Source: a virus
IMG/VR virus record: IMGVR_UViG_3300050821_003884
Coordinates: 1 to 64,000 of that record
DNA: 64,000 bases
Reading direction: 5' to 3' (one strand)
Shown: in pieces, positions 1-7,495 of the stretch
Position numbering within the stretch: position 1 is the stretch's first letter
Layout of the letters: every line of letters starts with the position of its first letter
Translations under genes and position numbers: made by a program
Notes under the pieces: model-generated
Told to the model about the DNA's origin: nothing
The model's database searches: none
Seen by the model: the letters and a program-made list of their open reading frames with translations, nothing else

Positions 1-54
1 GGCGTCGATTGAGGCGGGTAGCCCGCGCTCAAAGGCAATATCGGGAGTGGCCAT
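1..54 (-). CDS. dnaB: Replicative DNA helicase DnaB, N-terminal fragment (host gene, cut by window edge)
   Basis: Only the first 18 codons are present, reading MATPDIAFERGLPASIDA. The LPxSI(D/E)A motif fits the start of bacterial DnaB, which unwinds DNA at the replication fork; this is recognised by motif alone. A purine-rich ribosome site (AGGAAAAGG) lies just upstream inside a small GGGGAG/CTCCCC hairpin. The gene belongs to the host chromosome, on the far side of the phage attachment site. The product name is an inference from 18 residues. Confidence 0.55.
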   Translation of the reverse strand, partial: MATPDIAFERGLPASIDA

Positions 55-116
55 GGGGAGTCCTTTTCCTCCCCAAGCTGACATTCAGCCTTGGTGGCTG
101 ACGTTCTCGCCCCGAG

Positions 117-159
117 AATCAAAAACCCCAGCGCTGGCCAGAGTTTGGCCAGAGCGCTG
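117..159 (-). terminator. Rho-independent terminator of the interrupted tRNA-Gly
   Basis: On the minus strand, CTGGCCA-AACTC-TGGCCAG is extended by CAGCG/CGCTG and followed by GGGGTTTTTGATT. It lies downstream of the tRNA-Gly 3' half in the right orientation to end its transcript. Confidence 0.75.
135..154. repeat. 20-bp direct repeat, copy 1 (host side of junction)
   Basis: TGGCCAGAGTTTGGCCAGAG occurs here and identically at 331-350, on either side of the tRNA-Gly attachment core. This copy forms the stem-loop of the tRNA terminator. Confidence 0.85.
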
Positions 160-190
160 AGGTTGATTTTCTTGTAAGTTATTGATTCTA

Positions 191-240
191 TGGAGCGGGA
201 GAAGGGGTTCGAACCCTCGACATTCAGCTTGGGAAACTGA
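191..240 (-). other. Phage attachment site: 3' half of tRNA-Gly(CCC)
   Basis: On the minus strand the sequence begins with a 5-bp anticodon stem (TCAGT/GCTGA) around loop TTCCCAA, giving anticodon CCC. A T-arm with GTTCGAA..., the acceptor strand CTCCCGC, discriminator T and an encoded CCA follow. The matching 5' half (acceptor, D-arm) is absent; the sequence diverges right after the anticodon stem. This is the displaced original 3' end left when an element integrates into a tRNA gene and supplies its own copy at the other end. The integrase gene lies 155 bp away, as expected for an att site. Confidence 0.85.
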
Positions 241-394
241 CTAGATTGTTGTCTTTCGTTGGAGTTAGATGGAAATGGTGTACTTGGACGTACCTGTAGA
301 ATCAATAGTTTACGACCCCTCAAAAATCGCTGGCCAGAGTTTGGCCAGAGTTCAATCTGGAAAGTTTGGCCAAAGTCTGGCCAAAGATTACGCA
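241..394. other. Phage att-flanking region with TGGCCA repeats
   Basis: No convincing gene. It holds the second 20-bp TGGCCAGAGTTTGGCCAGAG copy (331-350) and two further degenerate TGGCCAAAG motifs (365-386). These could be integrase arm-binding sites, terminators, or both. Confidence 0.5.
321..349 (-). terminator. Terminator after the integrase operon
   Basis: The minus strand reads CTGGCCA-AACTC-TGGCCAG-CG-ATTTTTG, a 7-bp stem followed by a U-run, 46 bp past the integrase stop codon. Its stem-loop is the same 20-mer used in the host tRNA terminator. Confidence 0.65.
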
Positions 395-1630
395 TTAGTT
401 AACCCTTCCCATGAGTATCTCTACGACCTCTGTATGCACGGCGCGGGCTTGGTCTAGGACGGGCTGAGCTGACTTTCCATAGCGGTCGTTGGTGGCCTTG
501 TCGCCATGGCGCAGCAGTTGCATTTGAATCGCCTTGACCTCTGCTGAGGTTTTGGAAACCTTACCGACGAGCGCATTGTAAGCATGGCGGTAGGTGTGAA
601 AGCCGGTGCCTTTAGGTATGCCTCTGAGTTTGAATTTCGCCGCCATGCGCCACAAGGCCGGGAGATGATAATCCCGTTGTATCTCACTGCCTGAGAGTGG
701 TCGTCCCGTCTGCGCGGAGCCGAACAGCCATCCGTTGACGGAAGGGTACGCTTCTTTGTAGTACAGAAGCGCCGCAGCCACCCTGTCACACATCGGAACC
801 GGGGCCTTGGAGTGTTCGGTCTTGGTGTTTTCCCGGATGTGCTTACCAACCACGCTGCGCACGATTTTGATCTTCGGTTCCGGTCCATCGAAGTCGATCT
901 CGTCCCACTTCAGGGCCATAAACTCGCTCTGGCGCATTCCGGTAGTGTAGGCAATTTGCTGCATCATTTTCACATGGCTGGGTGTCTCCGGGTCGCCCTG
1001 CATCCATTGGTACTGCTCTGGAGTGATAAAGAACTCGCTGCGGTCTACGGGCGGCGTTCCCGCCTTCTTCACCGCGAGTGTGGTGCCAGCGAGAGGATTA
1101 TAGGGCAAGTAATGCTTACTCTTCGCATACTTCATCATCGCCACGAGTATGGTGCGCAGATGCCTGCGTAACCCCCGCGAGGCTTGCTGACTGGGATTAG
1201 CACGCTTAGGTAGATCGCCCTGAAGCCAGTTATTGATGTCGTACTCTTTCTGGACGAGCTGATCGAGGCGCATCTCGCCCCACTTGTCCTCCAGATATTT
1301 CAAGTGGCCCATGGCTGTGTCTTGGCCATGCGGTGTTCGTTTCGGAATCTCGTCTACAATGAAAAGGCGAGTAAGATCGCGGAAGGTTACCACCGCCTGA
1401 GAGCCATTGATTCGGTCGAGGAAATCTTTAAATTTCGGACTCTTTCTCAGCGATGCCTCTGTAGGGAACTCATCCTGATCGCCAAGGGTTTCAACTGGTC
1501 TTTCCACGGTTCCGTCTGGTAGATAGCGACGATACCGCACCTTCCAGATTTGCTTTCCCCTGTACGGGAATAGTTGTGGGCTTGGATTTTGGTACGACTC
1601 AATGCGGTCAAGCTTTCCTGTTTTGCTCAT
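395..1630 (-). CDS. int: Tyrosine-type phage integrase
   Basis: 411 aa. It catalyses site-specific recombination between phage attP and the bacterial tRNA-Gly attB. The catalytic set is visible: Arg233 in TTGMRQSE, a likely Lys near 275, His345-x-x-Arg348 in HTYRHA, His375 in LLRHGD and the nucleophile Tyr384 in DRYGKS. Residues 75-180 look like a SAM-like core-binding domain, and the N-terminal 60 residues probably form the arm-binding domain. It sits next to attL and is the last gene of a leftward group. Its ATG overlaps the stop of the upstream gene (ATGA), implying coupled translation. Confidence 0.95.
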   Translation of the reverse strand: MSKTGKLDRIESYQNPSPQLFPYRGKQIWKVRYRRYLPDGTVERPVETLGDQDEFPTEASLRKSPKFKDFLDRINGSQAVVTFRDLTRLFIVDEIPKRTPHGQDTAMGHLKYLEDKWGEMRLDQLVQKEYDINNWLQGDLPKRANPSQQASRGLRRHLRTILVAMMKYAKSKHYLPYNPLAGTTLAVKKAGTPPVDRSEFFITPEQYQWMQGDPETPSHVKMMQQIAYTTGMRQSEFMALKWDEIDFDGPEPKIKIVRSVVGKHIRENTKTEHSKAPVPMCDRVAAALLYYKEAYPSVNGWLFGSAQTGRPLSGSEIQRDYHLPALWRMAAKFKLRGIPKGTGFHTYRHAYNALVGKVSKTSAEVKAIQMQLLRHGDKATNDRYGKSAQPVLDQARAVHTEVVEILMGRVN

Positions 1631-2283
1631 ACTGTCTTTACTTCCTCCCGGATACTAGGTTCAGGTATTTCTTCCGATAATTCGGCCCATTCCACATATG
1701 CTTCTATGTCTAAAAGCCCCATCTCGCGCCTGAATTCTATCGACCGATATTCCTCTAGGCGCTGATATACCTCTAGACACTCTTTGGCTTCTTCTAAATA
1801 CTCGCTCCGAATACCGCTCACGAGGCGCTTGATTCTGTTCTCCCGCTCATCGCAGTTGAGTGGTTTAAGCGTTATGCCACCTAGATCAATACGGCGACCG
1901 TTAATGAGGAGGTCTGGATGGAAAAAGTCGTAGTTAAAAACTGCTACGCTGCCGTTCTTCGCCGCGTATTGCGCTGTCCACGAATGCTTCATGCGGTTGA
2001 AGTATTTTCTACTGGAATGATCTGTAAGCTCCACGGGACGTTCTGTTACGTTGCCGCTTTTGTCTAACTCGATCACCATATAGCTGGGAGTTAGGTCGGG
2101 GTCACCGGGGGAGTATGGGTTGCTATCAACCTTTACTCTTTGCATGTAGTCAAACATAGCGCTATCTTCCCGCCGAAAGCGCAGAATCTGAGAACAGGAC
2201 CGCATGAGGTCTTCAAGGTCATCAACTGTAGCCACAGCCAACACGTCCAAACTCACTAGCTTGTTAGGTTTAATTGTGCTCAT
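1627..2283 (-). CDS. Unknown protein in integrase operon
   Basis: 218 aa, not recognised. It is charged and mixed alpha/beta in character, with an acidic C-terminus. Its stop overlaps the integrase start by 4 bases and its start overlaps the end of the zinc-ribbon gene by 14 bases, so all three are probably translated from one message. The position suggests a role in integration or lysogeny, but nothing in the sequence shows it. Confidence 0.7.
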   Translation of the reverse strand: MSTIKPNKLVSLDVLAVATVDDLEDLMRSCSQILRFRREDSAMFDYMQRVKVDSNPYSPGDPDLTPSYMVIELDKSGNVTERPVELTDHSSRKYFNRMKHSWTAQYAAKNGSVAVFNYDFFHPDLLINGRRIDLGGITLKPLNCDERENRIKRLVSGIRSEYLEEAKECLEVYQRLEEYRSIEFRREMGLLDIEAYVEWAELSEEIPEPSIREEVKTV

Positions 2284-2755
2284 GCTGTTTTTTCCCCTCC
2301 CGGATAATTCTGCTCTCTACTTCTTCAAAGCCCCGCACGAGTGATTTCCCCCGGCGTTCGAGACGGCGCTTCATAGGTGTAAAATCTTTCCGACGAATAT
2401 CCATACAAAAAACAAAATCTTTATCGAAATAGTCTCGCATTGCGGTGACAGCCGCCTTATCATTACCTGCATCAAGCAGTTGTACTATTTTTTTAAACGT
2501 GCGATCTTGCTTGTCCTGCTCCTGTAGGCGAGTCAGCATAAGCCGGTTATACCTTGCTTCCCACGACAGCTTTTCCCAATCTCTAAGTTCATCTATTTGC
2601 TCTGGAGTGAACTCGGGAATGCTGGGTTTTCGCTCCTTATTCCAGTACGGCGATTTACATTCTGGGCATCTCTTTGGTGGTTCTGCGATGCGCGGGTTCC
2701 ATTCATGACCGCAGCGTTTACAGGCGAGTTGAGGTAGTACAAGTGTTGTTTCCAT
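2270..2755 (-). CDS. Zinc-ribbon protein (family member 1)
   Basis: 161 aa. Residues 12-36 hold CKRCGHEW...CPECKSPYWN, a C-x2-C...C-x2-C zinc ribbon, followed by a charged helical C-terminal region. The same ribbon with the CK(S)PxWN ending recurs in four other genes of this window (19.3, 21.7, 45.9 and 54.0 kb). Such ribbons bind nucleic acid or proteins; the role here is unknown. A promoter-like TTGACT lies about 40 bp upstream. Confidence 0.8.
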   Translation of the reverse strand: METTLVLPQLACKRCGHEWNPRIAEPPKRCPECKSPYWNKERKPSIPEFTPEQIDELRDWEKLSWEARYNRLMLTRLQEQDKQDRTFKKIVQLLDAGNDKAAVTAMRDYFDKDFVFCMDIRRKDFTPMKRRLERRGKSLVRGFEEVESRIIREGKKQHEHN

Positions 2756-2787
2756 GTATTAATCATCATGGTAGCAGTGTGTATAAG
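2756..2787 (-). promoter_or_regulatory. Putative promoter of the integrase operon with degenerate operator half-site
   Basis: The minus strand contains TTGACT, followed after 17-18 bases by TGATGA/GATGAT, and includes ACCATGATG, half of the GACACCATGGTGTC operator seen elsewhere. The -10 box is weak. Confidence 0.35.
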
Positions 2788-3072
2788 TCAAGCCTTTTTA
2801 CGACTCTCCGGTTCCCGAATAATCACTGGCGTCGCAGGCTTCGGCGTGGTAGATAATTCCACCCCATGGGCAAGTGCGGCCTTCACTTCGTCTGGATCAA
2901 ATCGCCGGTAGACTTTTGCGCCGTTACGTATGCCGTGCCAAGGAATCTTGCCTGCCATGGCCATCTCCCGGACCCACTTCGAACTGAAGCCGATCAGCGC
3001 GGCCATCGCCGTCGCATCGACGAGGTTCGTGTTGCCGATCTGGATCACGTTGCATGCATTTTTTCTAGGCAT
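2788..3072 (-). CDS. Excisionase-like helix-turn-helix DNA-binding protein
   Basis: 94 aa. Residues 18-60 (VDATAMAALIGFSSKWVREM, then AGKIPWHGIRNGAKVYRRFDP) match the MerR-type HTH_17 fold of phage excisionases: a helix-turn-helix choosing a target, then a wing and a Y-R-F/DP strand end. Such proteins bend att DNA and direct integrase towards excision, or act as small repressors. It lies three genes from the integrase on the same strand and starts 2 bp after the replication-type gene. Confidence 0.75.
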   Translation of the reverse strand: MPRKNACNVIQIGNTNLVDATAMAALIGFSSKWVREMAMAGKIPWHGIRNGAKVYRRFDPDEVKAALAHGVELSTTPKPATPVIIREPESRKKA

Positions 3073-3074
3073 AA

Positions 3075-4007
3075 TTAAATTCCTTCCTTCGCCTTTTTAA
3101 TTTCTGCGATCTGCTCTGCCAGCGACTGCGGCCCCTTCGACGACGTGGGGACGATCAGGGGCTGCGGCGATGCTCTGCCGTTGGGTAATCCCGTGAATGG
3201 CTTGCCGAAGCGATCCAGTGGCCCAGCCGCAAAGCTGGTGACGTTTCGAATCCAGAGCGACGGACGCTCAGCGTGGTTCACGTCGGATTTGTAGCGGTGC
3301 CGCAGATAATTTTTAAATTGCTCGATGCTGGTCTTGGGAGAAGCGGCAAGCCACATGGCCAGAGCTTTTCCTTCTGCGCCATCCCACGGCATCTCCGCGT
3401 CCGGGTTTTTCGATTTCCAGTACTCCCCGATGGCAGCCTTGTGCTCTGCGTGGCGGTGCTCAACAAGTTCCGTCTTAGTCGGCCCCTCGCGCTTCTTAGC
3501 GCGAGAAGGTTTCCCTGCTGAGAGCGCGTCGAGTACTTCTGGCGGTGGGTGTCCATTCAAACCCGCCGCATCGTCGGCGGAAGGTTTTAGTTCTTTATTC
3601 CTTGATCCCTTCCTTGATCCTTGATCCTTGATCCTAGCCGAACTTTCTCGACTGTTTCTCGAATCCTCGCGAATCTTCTCGAATTGCGGTAACTTACTTT
3701 TTGAAGGATGATCTATCTTCTGTTCTAGCAACCAGTTAGTAATTTCAATATAGTGGCGGCTATCTACCTCGTAGCGAAAGATACACTTCTCACGCTCTAA
3801 CTCCGTCAACCATCCGTCGATTAGTCCCGGAACGTCGGTATCGTAGGGGAAAAGAAGGCTCGCGAGCATTCGCGAGGAACCCCGGAGTCGCCCTTCGTCG
3901 TCAGCTTGAGTCCAGAGCAGAATGAAGCACAGGCGGGCGTCACGGGATACATTCCCCATACTCTCCGACTGGGGAAACTCCGGCTTGATCGTGCGTATCC
4001 TAGCCAC
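3075..4007 (-). CDS. Phage replication-initiator-like protein (DnaD/O-like)
   Basis: 310 aa. The start, ARIRTIKPEF...ARLCFILLWTQADDEGR, is typical of phage replication proteins with an N-terminal winged helix that recruit the host helicase. Residues 120-200 are low-complexity and charged. The C-terminal region (about 190-270) looks helical and may carry the helicase-loader part. The start is GTG at 4007. Its ribosome site lies inside a 9-codon leader ORF (start 4029) that has a much stronger Shine-Dalgarno (CGGGAGG) and ends just past the GTG, which suggests coupled translation. Confidence 0.7.
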   Translation of the reverse strand: MARIRTIKPEFPQSESMGNVSRDARLCFILLWTQADDEGRLRGSSRMLASLLFPYDTDVPGLIDGWLTELEREKCIFRYEVDSRHYIEITNWLLEQKIDHPSKSKLPQFEKIREDSRNSRESSARIKDQGSRKGSRNKELKPSADDAAGLNGHPPPEVLDALSAGKPSRAKKREGPTKTELVEHRHAEHKAAIGEYWKSKNPDAEMPWDGAEGKALAMWLAASPKTSIEQFKNYLRHRYKSDVNHAERPSLWIRNVTSFAAGPLDRFGKPFTGLPNGRASPQPLIVPTSSKGPQSLAEQIAEIKKAKEGI

Positions 4008-4029
4008 CGGCGTACTCCGTTTTCGTCAT
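4000..4029 (-). CDS. Nine-codon leader peptide overlapping the replication gene start
   Basis: ATG at 4029 preceded by CGGGAGGAAGC encodes MTKTEYAGG then TAG. The stop lies a few bases beyond the GTG start of the downstream protein, in another frame. Terminating ribosomes could re-initiate on the GTG. Expression is not shown. Confidence 0.4.
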   Translation of the reverse strand: MTKTEYAGG

Positions 4030-4286
4030 GCTTCCTCCCGGACACACGGATTTGCGTTCGCACACAATGTGCGCCCCACTTTCTCTTTCAAGTAACAGGG
4101 TTAGCTCGCTTCCAGTCAGCCTTAGCTTCGAAGTGAAAGGGGCCAGTTTGGAATCTGGCCCGCATTTCTTGGAAGCGATAAGGCGGGCATCCGGTCATGA
4201 CCCGGATTCGGCCAATCTACTCTTGGCCCGGAAACACGTCAAGGAGAAAAATTTAGGGCGGATAATATATCCACGAAGGCTATTTA

Positions 4287-4306
4287 ATGATGATGATCAT
4301 CATCAT
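4287..4306. promoter_or_regulatory. Palindromic operator candidate, copy 1
   Basis: ATGATGATGATCATCATCAT, a perfect 20-bp palindrome. Related copies occur at 4511, 16250, 53709 and 58087, always between transcription units. Confidence 0.7.
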
Positions 4307-4429
4307 TTTTCTAATAACACACTAAAACTTCCTGTTATTTGCCGCTTCCAAACGTTGGCGACAAGTGGCAAATAAATTTTATTTAACTTATCTTTCAACA
4401 CGATATCCATTGATTAATTCCATACAGGC

Positions 4430-4458
4430 TTGACAAGAAAAACACCTCGTACTATGGT
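4430..4458 (+). promoter_or_regulatory. Promoter of the rightward early operon with overlapping operator
   Basis: TTGACA at 4430-4435, a 17-bp spacer and TATGGT at 4453-4458. The -10 box overlaps TACTATGGTGCC (4450-4461), a degenerate copy of the GACACCATGGTGTC operator. It drives the rightward genes from 4582. Confidence 0.65.
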
Positions 4459-4510
4459 GCCGCTAGTTAGATCGGCTGAATAAGTGATCTACAGAACATG
4501 AATTAAATGA

Positions 4511-4528
4511 TGATGATGATCATCATCA
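4511..4528. promoter_or_regulatory. Palindromic operator candidate, copy 2
   Basis: TGATGATGATCATCATCA, centred about 75 bp downstream of the 4430 promoter in the leader of the rightward operon. A protein bound here could block transcription. Confidence 0.65.
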
Positions 4529-4547
4529 ATTCATACTCTTCGTACAC

Positions 4548-4562
4548 GCCACCACGGTGTTC
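4548..4562. promoter_or_regulatory. CACCATGGTG-type operator variant in the leader
   Basis: GCCACCACGGTGTTC matches the GACACCRTGGTGTC operator at most positions. It lies 20 bp before the first rightward gene. Confidence 0.5.
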
Positions 4563-4581
4563 TTTAAAAGGGATAAATCAG

Positions 4582-5787
4582 ATGCCAGAACTCCTCGTTC
4601 CCGACATGGAAGTTGAACAGAATGAAGTAGATCAGATATCGCCTACGGCGCTGGCGCAGCTTAATCGGGGCGATCACGCGGCCATGGTGTATACGGCCAA
4701 CTTACCCGGCAACCGCCGCAGGCTGGTGGAATTCGATTCCAGACTCAGGTCTTACGCCAACCACTCCCAGCCGATTGCGCTTTCGATGTTCTACTCCCTG
4801 CCTCGCGCCGGGAAGCAGATCATCGGCCCCAGCATCCGCTTCGCCGAGATCGTCGGTCCATGCTGGAAGAATTGCCGGACAGATTCACGAGCCTTGGGTG
4901 ATGACGGGAACACGGTCACAGGGCAGGGTCTTTTCTTCGATTACGAGAACAACTACTGCAACGTCGCCTCGATGCCGCGCCGGATCACAGACAAGAACGG
5001 ACAGCGCTACAACGACGACATGATTGTCACCACACTCAATGCCGCCATGGCGGTAGCGAAGCGAAATGCCGTGCTTAGCGGTGTACCTCGGGCGCTCTGG
5101 ACTCCGGCTTACGAAGACGCGCAATTAACCGCCGTGGGCAAGGCCGCGTCGCATGCCCAGCGCGTGGCCGACGCCATGGAATATTTACACAAACTAGGCA
5201 TCACTGAATGGCAAATCCTGAACTCTGTCGGTGTGCCCAGCACCAAGGAACTGGAGACGGAGCATCTGGTCACACTGCGTGTCCTGTGTTCGGAACTCAA
5301 GCGCGGCGACAAGACGGTGGAAGAAGTATTCGGCTCTCCCTACGACAAGGAAATTACTTCGCTCTTCACCCAGCTCAAGATGAACGACGCGCAACAGCGC
5401 ATGCTGCGCCAGTCGTACATGGGAAGAGCTAAAGAGCTGGCTGAGTACCTGAACGGGCGACTAGGGCCATCACGGCCAGCGCCAGCTAAGACTCAGCCAG
5501 CACCACCTGCTGCGGTTGCGGGGGAGGAACCGAGGCCGCAGCAGGACGCAGAGTGGCCGCAACAGGATGTGGAGCCTATGCCGCAGGCCGCCCCGGAGAC
5601 GATCACAGAGGCTCCGGAGACGGTTGCCGTAGAGCTGACAGCGACGGACTTCGGCTTCGGCGAAAACGCGCCGCCCGAGGAATATACAGCGCCGCCGAAA
5701 CAGCGTGGACGGCCCAGAAAGCCCCCGCAGAGCGTTCCGGTAGAGCCGGAGCAGGGCGACACAAGGGATGACGCATTCGCATTTTAA
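4582..5787 (+). CDS. Conserved phage protein, probably recombination-associated
   Basis: 401 aa from ATG 4582 (AAAGGGATAAATCAG upstream); an earlier in-frame start inside the palindrome is rejected. The core (about 65-200) holds segments such as FYSLPRAGKQIIGPSIRFAE, RRITDKNGQRYNDDMI and an A-x-RNA-V-x-GVPRAL stretch, known to me from a widespread phage early protein beside nucleases and single-strand annealing genes. The exact function of the family is not something I can state. Residues 310-400 are Pro/Glu-rich and probably disordered. First gene after the main rightward promoter. Confidence 0.75.
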   Translation: MPELLVPDMEVEQNEVDQISPTALAQLNRGDHAAMVYTANLPGNRRRLVEFDSRLRSYANHSQPIALSMFYSLPRAGKQIIGPSIRFAEIVGPCWKNCRTDSRALGDDGNTVTGQGLFFDYENNYCNVASMPRRITDKNGQRYNDDMIVTTLNAAMAVAKRNAVLSGVPRALWTPAYEDAQLTAVGKAASHAQRVADAMEYLHKLGITEWQILNSVGVPSTKELETEHLVTLRVLCSELKRGDKTVEEVFGSPYDKEITSLFTQLKMNDAQQRMLRQSYMGRAKELAEYLNGRLGPSRPAPAKTQPAPPAAVAGEEPRPQQDAEWPQQDVEPMPQAAPETITEAPETVAVELTATDFGFGENAPPEEYTAPPKQRGRPRKPPQSVPVEPEQGDTRDDAFAF

Positions 5788-5805
5788 GGAAAGGAAGGGA
5801 AGCAA

Positions 5806-5913
5806 ATGACAACGCTCATTCTCACGCTTGTTTTATTCGCAGCAGTAGCAGCAGCCACATGCGGGCCGGGAGGCGGAATCCCGAGTCCGATTGGGATTGG
5901 GCAAGGGGCATAA
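5806..5913 (+). CDS. Small exported or membrane peptide
   Basis: 35 aa starting MTTLILTLVLFAAVAAATCG, a hydrophobic helix ending in a lipobox-like A-T-C, followed by a short Gly/Pro tail. A very strong Shine-Dalgarno (GGAAAGGAAGGGAAGC) precedes ATG 5806, and it sits in a tight series of rightward genes. Function unknown; it could be a lipopeptide or a membrane anchor. Confidence 0.6.
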   Translation: MTTLILTLVLFAAVAAATCGPGGGIPSPIGIGQGA

Positions 5914-5955
5914 GCGCCGGAAACAGGACTGACGCGTTTGAACGGGAGGGTTGAG

Positions 5956-6186
5956 ATGCCATTTCCAAAAACCTACGCCGATTTAATTTCGGCTGGATTT
6001 AAGTTCTCTAAGTTCGGCACCTGCGCTGGCTGCCACGCCCGTGTTGAGTGGTGGCACACGTCGTCAGGAACGCTCATGCCGATGAATGAAATGCCCGACG
6101 GCAATTCCGAAGCTGTCACGCATTTCGCGACGTGCCCGTATGCCAAGAGCTTCAGGAAGAGACAGGCGGCAGGAGTGGCCAAGTGA
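5956..6186 (+). CDS. Small zinc-binding phage protein
   Basis: 76 aa from ATG 5956 with ribosome site GGGAGG. Residues 22-56 hold TCAGCHARVEWWHT...HFATCPYA, with metal ligands in a C-x2-C...H-x3-C pattern. I recognise the WWxTxxGxxMPM...HFATCP layout from small phage proteins of unknown role. It ends 23 bp before the methyltransferase fusion. Confidence 0.75.
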   Translation: MPFPKTYADLISAGFKFSKFGTCAGCHARVEWWHTSSGTLMPMNEMPDGNSEAVTHFATCPYAKSFRKRQAAGVAK

Positions 6187-6208
6187 GTGCCGGGGTAACA
6201 GGAGCGAT

Positions 6209-7495
6209 ATGACAGCGACGATGATTAGCCAGCCGAAGACGCGAGAACTGCCACTCGACGCGATCAAATTCCGCAAGGATTTATATCCACGCCTTGAAAC
6301 AAATGCCATGACGGTGCAGAAGTACGCCGAGGACTTGAGCGTGCTCCCACCAATCGAAGTGAATCAGCACAACGAACTGATCGACGGGTGGCACCGATGG
6401 ACAGCGCATAAAAAAGCCGATGCGAAAACAATTCTCACTATAGCCACCGAGACTGCCAGCGACGCAGATTTACTGGAATTGGCAATCGAGCGCAACGCGA
6501 CTCACGGCCTGCAACTTTCGCAGGAAGACAAAAGGGATATGGCGAAGCGCATCTACGAGAGCACGCCAGAGCGCCAGCGTAGCGAGAAGAAGAAACGTCT
6601 CGAATTAATTCTATCCGTCTCGGAGCGGACCATTCGCGAATGGCTTGCGCGAACCGACAAAGATTCAAAGGAGAAGCGAAATAAGCGCATCTTCGACTTG
6701 TGGCTGGCCTGCCACACGCAGGAGGAGATCGCGGAAGAGGTCGGCGTCACCAAAGAGACAGTGAGTGAGATTTGTCAGAAATCGGCAGAGTTGCCGGAAT
6801 CTGACAAACCTGCCGCATCGCACCTCACCGACTTCGAAGTTCCAATTTACAACGTCTGGAAGCAGCAGGAGAAGTCCGCCGGATCAGGCCATTTCGGCAA
6901 CAGCGAAGTCCGCTGGGTTGATAACCTGCTCTACCTCTACACACAGTCATTCGATATCGTCGTTGATCCGTTTGCCGGTGGTGGTTCGACTCTCGATATC
7001 TGCAAGAAACGTTTTCGTCGCTACTGGGCGAGTGATCGGAAGCCGGTGCCGGAGCGTGCTCATCAGATACGCGAACACGATCTTACCAAGGGCCTGCCAC
7101 CGCTGCCGCGCTGGCAGGATGTAAAGCTCGTATATCTTGATCCGCCGTACTGGAAGCAGGCGGAAGGAAAATACAGCGACGATCCTACCGATCTTGCGAA
7201 CATGCCACTCGAACAATTCACCGAAACACTGGCTGGTATCATTCACAGCTTTGCGAAGAAATTAAAAAGCGGTGCCAAGATAGCGCTACTACTTCAGCCC
7301 ACGCAATGGAAGGCACCTGAGCGCGAATATACAGATCACGTCGCCGATATGATTCGCGCCATCAAGCTTCCTATTGATCTCCGCGTGCAGTGTCCATACG
7401 AAAGCCAGCAATGCACCCCGCAGATGGTGGACTGGGCAAAGCAGAATCGCAAGGTGCTCGTAATCTCACGCGAACTGGTGATCTGGAGAGTCTGA
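6209..7495 (+). CDS. ParB-like nuclease domain fused to a DNA methyltransferase
   Basis: 428 aa from ATG 6209 (AGGAG upstream). Residues 10-110 resemble the ParB/Spo0J N-terminal domain (DAIKFRKDLYPRL, VNQHNELIDGWHRW). Residues 120-195 hold a helix-turn-helix (QEEIAEEVGVTKETVSEI). Residues 230-428 form an AdoMet-dependent methylase with DPFAGGGST (253-261) and the catalytic DPPY (311-314), typical of adenine-N6 or cytosine-N4 methylation. Such fusions occur in phages and may protect phage DNA from restriction. Its TGA overlaps the next ATG (TGATG), linking it to a second methyltransferase. Confidence 0.85.
   Translation: MTATMISQPKTRELPLDAIKFRKDLYPRLETNAMTVQKYAEDLSVLPPIEVNQHNELIDGWHRWTAHKKADAKTILTIATETASDADLLELAIERNATHGLQLSQEDKRDMAKRIYESTPERQRSEKKKRLELILSVSERTIREWLARTDKDSKEKRNKRIFDLWLACHTQEEIAEEVGVTKETVSEICQKSAELPESDKPAASHLTDFEVPIYNVWKQQEKSAGSGHFGNSEVRWVDNLLYLYTQSFDIVVDPFAGGGSTLDICKKRFRRYWASDRKPVPERAHQIREHDLTKGLPPLPRWQDVKLVYLDPPYWKQAEGKYSDDPTDLANMPLEQFTETLAGIIHSFAKKLKSGAKIALLLQPTQWKAPEREYTDHVADMIRAIKLPIDLRVQCPYESQQCTPQMVDWAKQNRKVLVISRELVIWRV

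Larger units (their letters stand above)
4030..4581. promoter_or_regulatory. Divergent control region between leftward and rightward early genes
   Basis: About 550 bp without a gene, between the leftward replication gene and the rightward operon. It holds two copies of the ATGATGATGATCATCATCAT-type palindrome, a consensus-like promoter at 4430 and two CACCATGGTG-type operator sites. The layout resembles a lysis-lysogeny switch, but no repressor gene lies directly beside it. Confidence 0.7.

Noticed and set aside
4507-4581. Earlier start (MMMMIIINS...) for the 4582 gene
   Set aside because: It reads through the palindrome operator and lacks a ribosome site; ATG 4582 has AAAGGGA at a suitable distance.
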